Source: Larsenimonas rhizosphaerae
GTDB taxonomy: Bacteria > Pseudomonadota > Gammaproteobacteria > Pseudomonadales > Halomonadaceae
NCBI RefSeq assembly: GCF_023700005.1
Contig: NZ_JAMLJK010000001.1
Coordinates: forward strand, 1,905,096-1,969,095
Length of the DNA: 64,000 nt
Direction of reading: 5' to 3'
Positions 18,462 to 27,995 of the stretch are shown here, in pieces. The translations under genes were made by a program, and so were the position numbers. How positions within the stretch are numbered: position 1 is the stretch's first letter; the number at the start of each line of letters is the position of its first letter. The notes beneath the pieces were generated by a model. It searched no databases, was not told the DNA's origin, and saw nothing but the letters and a program-made list of their open reading frames with translations.

Positions 18462-19337
18462 TCAAGCGCTCATGGTGTGATTGATGTGGCCAAGGCGGGA
18501 CTGTACGTCTTCCGGCATCTGCGGCACTGCATGTCGGAACAGGTGATAAAAGTTGGCGGAAGTCTGCATCGCCACTTCATCCATGCTGATGCCTCGCACC
18601 TCGGCGATCATCCGGGCTACTTCGACAACGTGCCGAGGCTCGTTGGATGTGCCTCGGTGAGGAACGGGAGCCAGATAGGGGCTGTCGGTTTCGATCAACA
18701 GACGATCCAGCGGCAGCTGCCGAGCCAGCTCCCGCACGTTATCGGCCTGATTGAAGGTCACGATGCCGGACAGGGAAATATAAAATCCGAGCCGTATGGC
18801 GCGCCGCGCCATATCAAGGTCGTCCGTAAAGCAGTGAAGTACGCCGCCCACCGCCGGATCAACATACTTCTCCAAAAGCGTCAGCGTATCTTCCTTTGCA
18901 CCGCGCGTATGAATGATTACCGGCAGCTCCGCCTCACGTGCCACGGCCAGATGGCGTTCAAAGCGCTCACGCTGAACGTCGACCGGTACTCCAGGGGCCT
19001 TTCCTTCAGGCGCCATGTAATCCAGTCCGATTTCACCGACGGCAACCGGCTCAAAGGTATCCACGGCCTCGCGGAGCGCCTCAAGGCTTGCTTCTTCATC
19101 ACGGGTGCGCAGGGGGTGCACGCCAATGGCATAGACCACGTCCGAATGAGCCCGACTGATCTCGACGATCGCCGGCGCATCGGTAATATCCGTGGCGATG
19201 GCCAGAAACTGTCGAACACCGGCGTCCCTGGCGGCGTCCAGCGCACCGGCCAGCTCACCGTTATAGGGCGTCAGATCCAGCTTATCGAGGTGGCAATGGG
19301 AGTCGACCAGAGTGATCGGGTTCGCCTGAGGGGTCAT
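18462..19337 (-). CDS. TatD-family metal-dependent hydrolase (YcfH-like DNase)
   Basis: A 291-residue TIM-barrel metallohydrolase. Metal ligands are visible as H14 and H16 in DSHCHLD, Glu in VGEIGLDY, His in IIHTRGA, His in VLHCFTDD and Asp in ETDSPYLAP. Family members have 3'-5' DNase or deacylase activities; the substrate is not defined by sequence. It follows pilZ in the holB-tmk-mltG-pabC chain, a conserved arrangement in gammaproteobacteria. Confidence 0.88.
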   Translation of the reverse strand: MTPQANPITLVDSHCHLDKLDLTPYNGELAGALDAARDAGVRQFLAIATDITDAPAIVEISRAHSDVVYAIGVHPLRTRDEEASLEALREAVDTFEPVAVGEIGLDYMAPEGKAPGVPVDVQRERFERHLAVAREAELPVIIHTRGAKEDTLTLLEKYVDPAVGGVLHCFTDDLDMARRAIRLGFYISLSGIVTFNQADNVRELARQLPLDRLLIETDSPYLAPVPHRGTSNEPRHVVEVARMIAEVRGISMDEVAMQTSANFYHLFRHAVPQMPEDVQSRLGHINHTMSA

Positions 19338-19432
19338 TAGTCGGGCCTTTAGCTGTTCAACAAGGCCCCTATTCTAGCAGGTCAGCAGGCCGTCTCGCAG
19401 GCCCGGGCGCGTCCGACATGATGCACATTGCG

Positions 19433-19768
19433 CTATAGCGTGAAACTGGTGTGAGTCGTGTTGAGCCTGTCACCCAGCATCTGCTCGATCGTACTGCACA
19501 GCCCCTGCTCGGAAGCATCCAGGTGAACGCCGATCCCGGGCAAGCGCCGGCCACTCATTCCGGGCGGCGATACCCAGGCTACGGTACCGGAGACCGGCAC
19601 ACGGTTATCCGTATCCGGAAGGACAATCAACAGAAAAACACGCTGGCCGAGTTCAAAGCGGTCCCTGGTGGGCACGAACAGGCCACCCCGCTCCAGAAAC
19701 GGCATATAGGCAGACAGCAGGGTATCCAGGCTATCAAAGGTTAATGACAGGGCCTTGTGAGCGCTCAC
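19433..19768 (-). CDS. pilZ: PilZ domain protein (type IV pilus assembly PilZ)
   Basis: A 111-residue protein related to the founding Pseudomonas PilZ, with AYMPFLERGGLFVPT, LGQRVFLLIVLPD, VSGTVAWVSPPG and PGIGVHL. As in Pseudomonas PilZ the usual RxxxR c-di-GMP-binding motif is missing from the N-terminus, so it probably does not bind the messenger and instead works in pilus biogenesis. Starts with GTG, preceded by GGAG. It lies between holB and a tatD-family gene, as in Pseudomonas. No pilus gene is in the window. Confidence 0.85.
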   Translation of the reverse strand: MSAHKALSLTFDSLDTLLSAYMPFLERGGLFVPTRDRFELGQRVFLLIVLPDTDNRVPVSGTVAWVSPPGMSGRRLPGIGVHLDASEQGLCSTIEQMLGDRLNTTHTSFTL

Positions 19769-19804
19769 GGTAAACTCCTTGATGATCCGGTGGTCACGAT
19801 GCCA

Positions 19805-20797
19805 TCAGCTTCTCAGCAGCGCCGCCCACCGAATCAGCCAGGCTTCATACACAAGCTGAGGATTGGGGTTGGCGCCCCGAGCGACCAGGCGACGCTGTTC
19901 GCGAGCGTAGTCCAGCAGTTTGAACCAGTCTCTGACGCGACCATTCTTGATCGCCTGACGATATAACGGCATCAAATCCCGATTGCGTACCCCGGCTTCG
20001 TCGCCCGAGGTGCCCAGCCGAATCAGATCTTCAAGCCAGGTAATCCCATAATGAAGAATCAACCCCAGGGCCCCCTTGTCAAGACGGGCTGCCTCGGCTA
20101 CCGGGTCTCCGCCTCGGATCAGGGCATCAAAGCTGTCCTGAAGCTGCTGCCGCAATCGGCGCTGCTCCGGTTCGGCCAGCATTCTGGCCTGAAGGGGCAC
20201 ACCACCAGCCACATCCCACCAGAACAGCGCCTCCTCTGCATCCATATCTCCATGCCGAGTCAGCCACTCAAGCCCCTGCTGTCGTTCGGGCAGGGGCAGC
20301 TTCCACTGCTGGCAGCGACTGCGGATCGTCGGCATCACCCGTGACACAATGTCAGCAGAGAGCAGAAATACCGTGCGCGCCCCAGGCTCTTCCAGACTTT
20401 TCAACAGCGCATTGGCGGCCGCCGTATTCATGCGCTCGGCGGGGGAAAGATCAATGACGCGATAACCGCCCTGCTGGGCGGTCTGGGATACAAAGGCACT
20501 GATGTCCCGAACGGCATCTACCCGGATCATTTTGCCCTTATCGGCAGGATGAACCCGCAATACATCCGGGTGATGCCCTGCCAGCAGCATACGGCAATCG
20601 TGGCACGCCCCGCAGGCCACGGCATGCCCCTGAGCACGCCGGCATAAAAGCCGCGCTGACAGTGCATTTACCAGCTGTGATTTTCCCAGCCCCTCGGGGC
20701 CGGTCAGCAGGATGGCATGAGGTAGACGCCCGTCACCGAGCACGTCGGCAAAATGATCAAAAAGCGGCTGCTGCCAGGGGTAGGGGCTTACGTCCAT
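19805..20797 (-). CDS. holB: DNA polymerase III subunit delta'
   Basis: A 330-residue clamp-loader subunit. P-loop-like GPEGLGKS (33-40), zinc module with Cys52 and C62-x2-C65-x2-C68, sensor 1 region NALLKSLEEP, and the arginine-finger region SRVMPTIRSRCQ typical of delta'/gamma. Works with HolA and DnaX to load the beta clamp. Its start overlaps the end of tmk by ten bases, the usual tmk-holB arrangement. Confidence 0.93.
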   Translation of the reverse strand: MDVSPYPWQQPLFDHFADVLGDGRLPHAILLTGPEGLGKSQLVNALSARLLCRRAQGHAVACGACHDCRMLLAGHHPDVLRVHPADKGKMIRVDAVRDISAFVSQTAQQGGYRVIDLSPAERMNTAAANALLKSLEEPGARTVFLLSADIVSRVMPTIRSRCQQWKLPLPERQQGLEWLTRHGDMDAEEALFWWDVAGGVPLQARMLAEPEQRRLRQQLQDSFDALIRGGDPVAEAARLDKGALGLILHYGITWLEDLIRLGTSGDEAGVRNRDLMPLYRQAIKNGRVRDWFKLLDYAREQRRLVARGANPNPQLVYEAWLIRWAALLRS

Positions 20798-21432
20798 GAC
20801 GGTATCAGTCGATCAAGATGGGTCATGATGTCCTGCTCGATGGCCTTGAGAGACCTGGCCGCATCAATCACCTTGACGCGGCCAGGCTCCTGTGCAGCAA
20901 GAGACAGATACCCCTGACGAACCTGCTCGAAAAAGGCCGCCCGCTCCTGCTCGAAGCGGTCTGTCTGTCCGCCTCGTGCAGCGACCCGGTTCGCGGCGTC
21001 AGCAACCGGCATATCAAGCAGGAACGTGATGTCCGGCGTCAGGGCCGGATGCACCAGGCCACGAAGTTGATCAATCCAGGCGCTCGGCATTCCCCGTGCA
21101 GCCCCCTGGTAGGCGTAAGTCGCATCCGTGAAACGATCACAGACCACAATGGCTCCCCGAGCCATGGCCGGACGGACAACCTGGCTCAGATGCTGCGCCC
21201 TGGCGGCAAATACCAGAAGCAGCTCGGCACAGTCATCCAGCGGCTCATCGCTCGACGGATCAAGCAACAACGCACGAATCGACTCTGCCCGGGGTGTTCC
21301 TCCCGGCTCCCGGGTTCTGACCACTTCCAGCCCCTGTGCCGCCAGGTAATCACAGACAAAGGTCATGTTGGTGGTCTTGCCGACCCCTTCAGAGCCTTCA
21401 AGCGTAATGAAACCACCGTGTGCTGCGCTCAT
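20788..21432 (-). CDS. tmk: Thymidylate kinase
   Basis: A 214-residue kinase converting dTMP to dTDP. P-loop GSEGVGKTT (~13-21), the DR motif CDRFTDATYAYQGAARGMP, and a lid region with ARGGQTDRFEQE. Length and context (mltG upstream two bases away, holB downstream overlapping) are standard. Confidence 0.95.
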   Translation of the reverse strand: MSAAHGGFITLEGSEGVGKTTNMTFVCDYLAAQGLEVVRTREPGGTPRAESIRALLLDPSSDEPLDDCAELLLVFAARAQHLSQVVRPAMARGAIVVCDRFTDATYAYQGAARGMPSAWIDQLRGLVHPALTPDITFLLDMPVADAANRVAARGGQTDRFEQERAAFFEQVRQGYLSLAAQEPGRVKVIDAARSLKAIEQDIMTHLDRLIPSWT

Positions 21433-21434
21433 GA

Positions 21435-22442
21435 CTATTGGCCCTGACCAAGTTGATAACGTCGTACTGCCCGATTGTGCTCAGCCAGCGTATCGGAAAA
21501 CTGATGCCGGCCGCCGCCCTTTGCGACAAAGTAAAGCGATGATCCAGGCAGCGGATGTACTGCTGCATCGATGGCCGCCTTGCCGGGCAGCGCGATCGGC
21601 GTAGGCGGTAGCCCGTCGATGACGTAAGTGTTATATGCTGTGATGCCCTTCAGATCCGCGCGGGTAATATCCCCGTTATAGGATTTTCCAAGCCCGTAGA
21701 TGACCGTGGGATCAGTCTGTAGCCGCATGCCCTTTTCAAGTCTGCGCACGAACACACCAGCAATTTCACGTCGCTCTTCAGGAGCCCCGGTTTCCTTTTC
21801 AATCAATGAAGCCAGAATCAGGGCTTCATAGGGCGAAGTCAGTGGCAGATCCTTGTCGCGCTCCGCCCAGGCCTTGTCGACCACATCGGACATGCGGGCA
21901 AATGCCTGACGATACAGGTGTAAATCGCTGGTGCCCTTGTGGAACCGGTAGGTAGAGGGGAAAAACCGCCCTTCCGGATTCATTCCCTCATGACCCAGCT
22001 CGGCCATCAGAGCGTTGTCATCCAGAGTGCGAGTCGAGTGATCCAGCTTGTCGGCACCATTGATCAACTGACGCATCTGATGAAAGGTCCAGCCCTCCGG
22101 GATCGTCAGGCGATAGGTAACCACCTCGTTGCTTGATAGCCTGTCGAGCAACTGATAGGCCGTCATGTCCGGCGTCACCTCGAACTCACCGGCTCGCAGC
22201 CTGCGAAGGCGGTCAGGCTCCAGCAGCCCCAGCACCTTGTACGGCCAGACGGCACTGATGATGTCCTGCTGCTCAAGCGATGACAGCACCTGACGCGCTC
22301 CCTCACCCCGGGTCACTTCAAAGACGGTCGGGCTTTTAAGGGCTATTGGCTGTGACAGCACAAAACGCCACCAGCCATAGGCACTGGCACCGGTCAATCC
22401 AGCCAGAACCAGAATAATCAAACACCATTTGAGAAATCGCAT
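21435..22442 (-). CDS. mltG: Endolytic murein transglycosylase MltG
   Basis: A 335-residue YceG-family lytic transglycosylase that cleaves nascent peptidoglycan and is thought to set glycan chain ends. One N-terminal membrane helix (~residues 5-25), a LysM-like part (RLTIPEGWTFHQM), and the catalytic block ASLIEKETGAPEER with Glu215/Glu217, followed by MRLQTDPTVIYGLG. Starts nine bases after pabC. Periplasmic, membrane anchored. Confidence 0.93.
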   Translation of the reverse strand: MRFLKWCLIILVLAGLTGASAYGWWRFVLSQPIALKSPTVFEVTRGEGARQVLSSLEQQDIISAVWPYKVLGLLEPDRLRRLRAGEFEVTPDMTAYQLLDRLSSNEVVTYRLTIPEGWTFHQMRQLINGADKLDHSTRTLDDNALMAELGHEGMNPEGRFFPSTYRFHKGTSDLHLYRQAFARMSDVVDKAWAERDKDLPLTSPYEALILASLIEKETGAPEERREIAGVFVRRLEKGMRLQTDPTVIYGLGKSYNGDITRADLKGITAYNTYVIDGLPPTPIALPGKAAIDAAVHPLPGSSLYFVAKGGGRHQFSDTLAEHNRAVRRYQLGQGQ

Positions 22443-22451
22443 GGGACGGCA

Positions 22452-23282
22452 TCACTGTATCAAGGAGGGATAACCCAGAAAGGGGTGGGCGTCATGCTGA
22501 AAGGTACGATGCAGGGCAAGGTCATTCCACTCGGCAAGCAACTGCCCATCACTGCCCATGAGCCGCTCAAGGGGCCAGACGCCCTGCACCGAATTGAAAA
22601 CCACAACCGCATCGCTATGGCTCAGACCAGCGGTATCTATCGCACTGATGGCCAAAAAGCCGGCATCCAGAAGCGCTGCTCGCAGCGTACCGGCAACACC
22701 ACTATGGCGAAGGCCGGGCGTAAACCACTGCCCCTGCTCGCACCAGGCTACATTCATGCAGGTGCCTTCCACCAGCTCACCCCGAGCATCAAGAAGCAGA
22801 CCCTCGGCAATTCGCGGGTCCGTCCACTCTCGACGTGCCATGACATTTTCGAGCCGACTCAGGTGCTTGATCCCTGCCAGTGCAGGCTGGTCCGACAGCA
22901 CAAGATGACACAGGCGAGCCGTGATGCCTTGCCAGCATGCAGTATTCGCGTCAAAAGGCACGGCGCGACACTGCCAGGCCGGCTCGGCCACCGATGGGGG
23001 AAGATAGCCTCGTCCGCCTTCACCACGTGTCACGATCAGCTTGAAGACCGCATCGCCCTGCACCTGACTACAGGCAGCGGCCATCGCGTCGTGCAGGGCC
23101 TTTTCAGAAGGCAGTGAAATGCCCAGCCTGCGCCCGCCATCATGCAGGCGAGCGACATGGTACTTCCACAGCATGGGCGTTCCGTCACGTACCAGGATGG
23201 TTTCAAACATCCCGTCACCGTAAGCCAGTCCACGGTCGCCAAAGGAGACACCGGACGGCCCGTCCACAACACCCATGCTCAT
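22452..23282 (-). CDS. pabC: 4-amino-4-deoxychorismate lyase
   Basis: A 276-residue class IV PLP enzyme releasing p-aminobenzoate and pyruvate for folate synthesis. The Schiff-base Lys is K139 in GIKHLSRLENVMARRE, and DRGLAYGDGMFETI (~16-29) and LVEGTCMNVAW are family motifs. Branched-chain aminotransferases share the fold but are longer; the fabF-pabC-mltG context supports PabC. The ATG overlaps the fabF stop by one base. Confidence 0.9.
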   Translation of the reverse strand: MSMGVVDGPSGVSFGDRGLAYGDGMFETILVRDGTPMLWKYHVARLHDGGRRLGISLPSEKALHDAMAAACSQVQGDAVFKLIVTRGEGGRGYLPPSVAEPAWQCRAVPFDANTACWQGITARLCHLVLSDQPALAGIKHLSRLENVMARREWTDPRIAEGLLLDARGELVEGTCMNVAWCEQGQWFTPGLRHSGVAGTLRAALLDAGFLAISAIDTAGLSHSDAVVVFNSVQGVWPLERLMGSDGQLLAEWNDLALHRTFQHDAHPFLGYPSLIQ

Positions 23283-24514
23283 CAGACCCGACTGAAGACC
23301 AGCGACCCGTTCGTACCGCCAAACCCGAAGGAATTGGTCAGCACATGGTCGATGCGCATTTCTCGCGCAGTATGGGGCACATAATCCAGATTGCAGCCCT
23401 CACCCGGGTTATCCAGGTTAATGGTCGGCGGCGCTACATTATCACGCATGGCCAGTACCGATAGAATGGCCTCGACAGAGCCGGCTGCTCCCAGTAGATG
23501 GCCGATCATGGACTTGGTCGAACTGACCGCTACCCGTGATGCTGCATCACCCAGCACTGCTTCAATGGCTTGACTCTCGGCCGCATCGCCTGCCTGAGTC
23601 GAGGTTCCATGAGCATTGATGTAATCCACCTGATCACCATTGATTCCGGCATCCAGAAGCGCCTTGCGCATGGCCTGGCCGGCCCCGGTGCCGTTGGGTG
23701 AAGTAATGTGATAGGCGTCATCACTCATGCCAAAGCCCGTCAACTCGGCATAGATCGTCGCGCCACGGGCACGCGCATGTTCATATTCTTCCAGCACCAT
23801 GACGCCGGCACCATCGGAAAGAACAAAACCATCACGATCCCTGTCCCAGGGCCGGCTGGCGGCCTGCGGATCATCATTGCGGGTGGACAGGGCTCGCGCC
23901 GAGCCGAAGCCCCCGATGCCCAGCGGCGTAGATGCCATTTCCGACCCGCCACAGACCATGACATCAGCATCACCGTAGGCGATGGTGCGCGCGGAGTACC
24001 CGATGTTGTGGGTACCTGTCGTGCAGGCCGTCGTGATCGCGATATTGGGGCCTTTGAAGCCGTGCATGATCGCCAGATTCCCGGCGATCATGTTGATGAT
24101 CGAGCCGGGAACAAAAAAGGGCGAAATACGACGGGCACCGCCCTTGAGCATGGCGTTATGGTTATTCTCGATCATCGGCAAACCGCCGATACCGGAACCA
24201 ATGGCTACACCGATACGCTCTGCGTTGTCCTCGGTGCACACGATGCCCGAATCCTGAATGGCCTGCGTGGCAGCCGCCACTCCATACTGGATGAACAGGT
24301 CCATCTTGCGGCCATCCTTGGGATTGAAATAGGCACCAGCATCAAAATTCCGGATGGGACCACTGAAGCGAGTATTGAAGCCTGTGGCATCAAAATGCTC
24401 GATCGGGCCGATACCACTCTTGCCGGCCTTGATGTTGGCCCATGTCTCGTCGACCGTGTTGCCAACGGGTGTCAGCATGCCAAGGCCGGTCACCACGACT
24501 CTTCTGCGAGACAT
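23282..24514 (-). CDS. fabF: 3-oxoacyl-[acyl-carrier-protein] synthase II
   Basis: A 410-residue condensing enzyme of fatty-acid elongation. Catalytic Cys164 lies in [12 protein letters not shown], with the two His residues in [11 protein letters not shown] and [13 protein letters not shown] strong site GGAGGAG precedes the ATG. It is separated from acpP by a strong hairpin terminator and has a TATAAT sequence of its own, so it may be transcribed partly independently of acpP. Confidence 0.95.
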   Translation of the reverse strand: MSRRRVVVTGLGMLTPVGNTVDETWANIKAGKSGIGPIEHFDATGFNTRFSGPIRNFDAGAYFNPKDGRKMDLFIQYGVAAATQAIQDSGIVCTEDNAERIGVAIGSGIGGLPMIENNHNAMLKGGARRISPFFVPGSIINMIAGNLAIMHGFKGPNIAITTACTTGTHNIGYSARTIAYGDADVMVCGGSEMASTPLGIGGFGSARALSTRNDDPQAASRPWDRDRDGFVLSDGAGVMVLEEYEHARARGATIYAELTGFGMSDDAYHITSPNGTGAGQAMRKALLDAGINGDQVDYINAHGTSTQAGDAAESQAIEAVLGDAASRVAVSSTKSMIGHLLGAAGSVEAILSVLAMRDNVAPPTINLDNPGEGCNLDYVPHTAREMRIDHVLTNSFGFGGTNGSLVFSRV

Positions 24515-24600
24515 TGCTACTCCTCCAAACTACCCAGTGATTGCGGGACCAGGCCGCGAAAAAATGTCATGCAGCAACAACTGCCGACAGCAAACCACGC

Positions 24601-24606
24601 ATTATA
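24601..24606 (-). promoter_or_regulatory. Possible fabF promoter -10 element
   Basis: A perfect TATAAT on the minus strand about 87 bases upstream of the fabF ATG and downstream of the acpP terminator. No good -35 hexamer is seen at 16-18 bases, so the call is tentative. Confidence 0.35.
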
Positions 24607-24703
24607 CCGATAATTGTGCCTGGTGGGATAATCAGCCCTCATCGATTTACTGGATGACAGCCATTCCATTGACCTTTGTCACGCACGTTAAAGCCCACAT
24701 AAA

Positions 24704-24737
24704 GACGAAGCCGTTCTGTTACCAGAACGGCTTCGTC
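24704..24737. terminator. Strong hairpin terminator/attenuator between acpP and fabF
   Basis: A perfect 15-bp stem (GACGAAGCCGTTCTG and its complement) with a four-base loop begins 34 bases after the acpP stop. The downstream tail on the minus strand is a short TTTATG, suggesting partial read-through into fabF. Confidence 0.75.
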
Positions 24738-24771
24738 ACCTGCAGGCGTCTAGCGACGCGCTCAACGCGGC

Positions 24772-25005
24772 TTACTGATGAGCGTTGATGTAATCGATGG
24801 CTTCCTGCACGGTGGTAATCTTTTCCGCTTCCTCGTCGGGAATTTCAGTATCAAATTCCTCTTCAAGCGCCATCACCAGTTCTACGGTGTCCAGAGAGTC
24901 CGCGCCAAGATCTTCGGTGAAAGAAGAGCTGTTCTGGATCTCGTCTTCCTTGACATTCAGCCGTTCGGCTACGACTTTCTTTACGCGCTCTTCGATGGTA
25001 CTCAT
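24772..25005 (-). CDS. acpP: Acyl carrier protein
   Basis: A 77-residue acidic four-helix carrier protein. Phosphopantetheine is attached to Ser37 in [18 protein letters not shown]. Carries growing acyl chains for FabD, FabG, FabF and delivers them to PlsX and lipid A synthesis. Preceded by TAGGAGTAACGAGATA, a good ribosome-binding site, and a likely own promoter, in keeping with its very high abundance in cells. Confidence 0.97.
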   Translation of the reverse strand: MSTIEERVKKVVAERLNVKEDEIQNSSSFTEDLGADSLDTVELVMALEEEFDTEIPDEEAEKITTVQEAIDYINAHQ

Positions 25006-25054
25006 TATCTCGTTACTCCTAGTAGGACGAATCCGCTAGCTCAAATCAGCGGGT

Positions 25055-25083
25055 AGTTTATAGGCCGGCACCGGACGACGCAA
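25055..25083 (-). promoter_or_regulatory. Candidate acpP promoter
   Basis: On the minus strand TTGCGT and TAAACT are separated by 17 bases, about 50 bases ahead of the acpP ATG (an overlapping TATAAA is also present). A dedicated acpP promoter between fabG and acpP is usual. Confidence 0.4.
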
Positions 25084-25100
25084 CCGCGCCGCCACAGTTA

Positions 25101-25844
25101 TCAGCGCATATTCATGCCGCCATTGACATGGATGGTTTCACCAGTGATATAGCCTGCCTGATCACTGGCAAGAAAGCCTACGGCGGCCGCGATCTCTTCC
25201 GGCCGCCCCAGACGGGACAACGGCACCTGAGACAACAACGCCTCACGATGCTCTTCGGGTAATTTCTCGGTCATGTCCGTTGCAATGAACCCGGGCGCAA
25301 TGCAATTGACGGTAATGTTCCGCGAGCCTACTTCACGCGCCAGCGAGCGGGAGAACCCTTCCATGCCCGCCTTGGCGGCAGCATAGTTGGTCTGCCCCAG
25401 ATTACCAGAGGCGGCCACGACCGAGCTGATGCTGATAATACGGCCAAATCGTGCTTTCGTCATGCCCCGCAGGCATGCCTTGGAAACACGGTAGACGGAT
25501 TTGAGATTGGTATCCATCACCGAATCCCACTCATGCTCCTTCATGCGCATCAGCAGGTTGTCCTGGGTAATGCCGGCATTGTTGACCAGAACCGTCGGCG
25601 CAGCATGCGTCTCGGCAATGTGCTTCAGCACGCCATCAATGGATTCGGCACTGGTAACGTCCAGCATCAGCCCCATACCGTCGACATTCAGGGCAGCCAG
25701 ATCCTCACTGATCCGCCGAGCGCCGTCTTCAGTAGTCGCAGTACCGATAACGATGAAACCCTGCTGCCCCAGCTGACGGGCGATGGCCTGACCAATACCC
25801 CGACTGGCACCTGTTACCAGCGCTACCTTGCGTTCATCTGACAT
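25101..25844 (-). CDS. fabG: 3-oxoacyl-[acyl-carrier-protein] reductase
   Basis: A 247-residue short-chain dehydrogenase performing the NADPH-dependent first reduction of fatty-acid elongation. Cofactor motif TGASRGIGQAIA (11-22), NNAGITQDNLLMRM, catalytic Ser-Tyr-Lys in SSVVAASGNLGQTNYAAAK, and TDMTEKLPEEHRE. Nine bases separate it from fabD. Confidence 0.96.
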   Translation of the reverse strand: MSDERKVALVTGASRGIGQAIARQLGQQGFIVIGTATTEDGARRISEDLAALNVDGMGLMLDVTSAESIDGVLKHIAETHAAPTVLVNNAGITQDNLLMRMKEHEWDSVMDTNLKSVYRVSKACLRGMTKARFGRIISISSVVAASGNLGQTNYAAAKAGMEGFSRSLAREVGSRNITVNCIAPGFIATDMTEKLPEEHREALLSQVPLSRLGRPEEIAAAVGFLASDQAGYITGETIHVNGGMNMR

Positions 25845-25853
25845 TCGAAGGAC

Positions 25854-26813
25854 TCACTTGTTGTCGCTTGTGCTTTCCCGGGCCATCTCCAGCGCACTGG
25901 CCAGACTTTCCGGGTCATTGATGGCCTGACCGCGAATACCACGATTGATCCGCTTGCCAAGGCCTGTCAACACCTTGCCGGGGCCACATTCGATAAAGGT
26001 CGTGGCACCCTGCTCTACCATGGCATTGACACAGTCGGTCCATAGAACCGGCTTGTAAAGCTGTTGAACCAGATTGTCGGACAGCGTCGCCGTATTATCG
26101 GGCGCCAGCGCATCAACATTCTGAACCACCTGGTAACGCGGTACCCGCACATCCATGTCACCCAGGGCATCGGCCAGCACTTGAGAGGCCGGCTCCATCA
26201 ACGCGCAATGGGATGGTACGGAGACCGGCAGCGAGATGGCTCGCTTGGCACCCGCCTCCTGACAGGCGGCAATGGCACGTTCGACGGCAGCACGGTTACC
26301 GGCAATCACTACCTGACCCGGCGCATTGTAGTTAACCGCCGCAACGATTTCACCCTGAGACGCATCGTGACACGCCGCTTCCACGGTTGCATTATCCAGG
26401 CCCAGCACGGCGGCCATGGCTCCAACGCCCTGAGGTACCGCGGCCTGCATGGCCTCCCCCCGGCGGCGCACCAGGCGAACCGCGTCAGCAAAGCCAAGAG
26501 CACCAGAGCAGACCAGGGCACTGTACTCACCGAGACTGTGTCCCGCCATGACATGTGGGCGCGGACCTTCAAGCTCCTGCCACACACGCCAGATGGCCAC
26601 ACTGGCAGTCAGCAGTGCAGGCTGGGTGCAGGCCGTTTCGTTAAGCGCCTCGGCAGGCCCTTCCTGAACCACGTTCCACAAGTCATAGCCCAATGCCTGG
26701 GCACCTTCCTCGAAGGTCGTTCGCACCACGCTGTAGCGCTCGGCCAGCTCTCTGAGCATGCCAATCTGCTGAGAGCCCTGACCGGGGAACACGAAGGCCA
26801 GAGAGTTGGTCAT
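25854..26813 (-). CDS. fabD: Malonyl-CoA-ACP transacylase
   Basis: A 319-residue acyltransferase loading malonate onto ACP. Motifs FVFPGQGSQ, active Ser93 in GHSLGEYSAL, and the His in PSHCALM. The ATG chosen has AGGTGA five bases upstream; a GTG three codons earlier lies within that site and is less likely. Followed by fabG. Confidence 0.95.
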   Translation of the reverse strand: MTNSLAFVFPGQGSQQIGMLRELAERYSVVRTTFEEGAQALGYDLWNVVQEGPAEALNETACTQPALLTASVAIWRVWQELEGPRPHVMAGHSLGEYSALVCSGALGFADAVRLVRRRGEAMQAAVPQGVGAMAAVLGLDNATVEAACHDASQGEIVAAVNYNAPGQVVIAGNRAAVERAIAACQEAGAKRAISLPVSVPSHCALMEPASQVLADALGDMDVRVPRYQVVQNVDALAPDNTATLSDNLVQQLYKPVLWTDCVNAMVEQGATTFIECGPGKVLTGLGKRINRGIRGQAINDPESLASALEMARESTSDNK

Positions 26814-26870
26814 GACAGTCACCTATATCTGTTCTCGTTGAATACCGAAGCAGGGCCAGCGGCCCGCCAT

Positions 26871-26906
26871 ACGCTTTCCTGATCAGTTGATTGATCAGGA
26901 AAGCGT
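26871..26906. repeat. Perfect 15-bp inverted repeat in the plsX-fabD gap
   Basis: ACGCTTTCCTGATCA and its exact complement are separated by six bases, giving a very stable RNA hairpin. There is no adjoining T tract, so it may be an RNA-processing or stabilising element, or a protein-binding palindrome, rather than a normal terminator. Confidence 0.7.
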
Positions 26907-26958
26907 ACCGGCGCGCATCATACGCGAGCCTGCCCATGAGCAAAACCTTGTTCTTGCG

Positions 26959-27975
26959 TTATTCCCCGACAAGCCACTCCGATAATCGCTCGGGCAAGCG
27001 CTGGGAGGCCTCCAGAGCCGCGCGACGAACCGCAAAGGAAAATCCCCGGGCATCCGCGCCGCCATGACTTTTCACCACCGTCCCGGCCAGACCAAGAAAG
27101 CTGGCCCCATTGTAGCGCACCGGGTCGAGCTCCTCGCGAAAGCGGCTCAGCGCAGGACGTGCCAGCAGGCTTACCAACCGCGTACGCCAGCTGTGCTCGA
27201 ATGTCTGATGAAGTCGCTGGCCCAGCATCCGTGCCAGCCCTTCACTGCTCTTGAGCACGACATTACCTACCGCTCCGTCGCACACCACCACATCCACTTT
27301 GCCGGAAAATATGGCGTCCCCCTCCACAAACCCCACATAATCAAAACCGCTTGAGGGTGAGGATCTGAGCAGTGCGTCAACATCCCGCACACGGCGCTCG
27401 CCACGCCCTGGCTCGACTCCTACGTTCAAAAGCGCCACTCTCGGACATGCCAGCCCATCAACAATACTGGCCATGGCAGCACCCATCCGTGCAAATTGTG
27501 CAAGATTTCGAGGAGGCGAGTCGACATTGGCACCAAGGTCCAGCATGTAACAGCGCCCATCGCGCTCCGAGGGGATGGCGGCACTGATCGCCGGTCGCTC
27601 CAACCCGGCACTCATGCCGATATAGTGACGGGCCAACGCCATCAGTGCGCCGGTATGCCCGCCACTGACACACGCCTGCGCCCTGCCATCACTGAGTGCG
27701 AGAAGGCATTGATGCATGCTTGACGTATCAGGAGCTCTCAGGACCCGAGAAGGCCGGACATCATCACCCACCACATGCTCGGCATGCACAAGGGACATGC
27801 GCTCACGTGCATCGCGTAGCGAATCGGGTAAAGCTTCCAGAAAGGGATACAGGGCATCGGAGGGACCAAACAGTGTGGCGCTGTACTCGGCGTTGGCGGC
27901 AAGTGCCTGAGCCACCCCGCGCACAGTAGTGCGGGGACCGAAGTCCCCGCCCATGGCATCAACAGCGATACGCAC
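26959..27975 (-). CDS. plsX: Phosphate acyltransferase PlsX
   Basis: A 338-residue enzyme making acyl-phosphate from acyl-ACP for phospholipid synthesis via PlsY. N-terminal MRIAVDAMGGDFGP, then VSGGHTGALMALA and DLGANVDSPPRNLAQFA, and VVCDGAVGNVVLKSSEG are family motifs. It follows rpmF by 20 bases in the classic rpmF-plsX-fab cluster. Confidence 0.95.
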   Translation of the reverse strand: MRIAVDAMGGDFGPRTTVRGVAQALAANAEYSATLFGPSDALYPFLEALPDSLRDARERMSLVHAEHVVGDDVRPSRVLRAPDTSSMHQCLLALSDGRAQACVSGGHTGALMALARHYIGMSAGLERPAISAAIPSERDGRCYMLDLGANVDSPPRNLAQFARMGAAMASIVDGLACPRVALLNVGVEPGRGERRVRDVDALLRSSPSSGFDYVGFVEGDAIFSGKVDVVVCDGAVGNVVLKSSEGLARMLGQRLHQTFEHSWRTRLVSLLARPALSRFREELDPVRYNGASFLGLAGTVVKSHGGADARGFSFAVRRAALEASQRLPERLSEWLVGE

Positions 27976-27995
27976 CGATGTGCGCTCAGTGTCGA

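Noticed and set aside
18336-19340. 334-codon plus-strand frame opposite the tatD-family gene
   Set aside because: Antisense shadow of a metallohydrolase with intact metal ligands.
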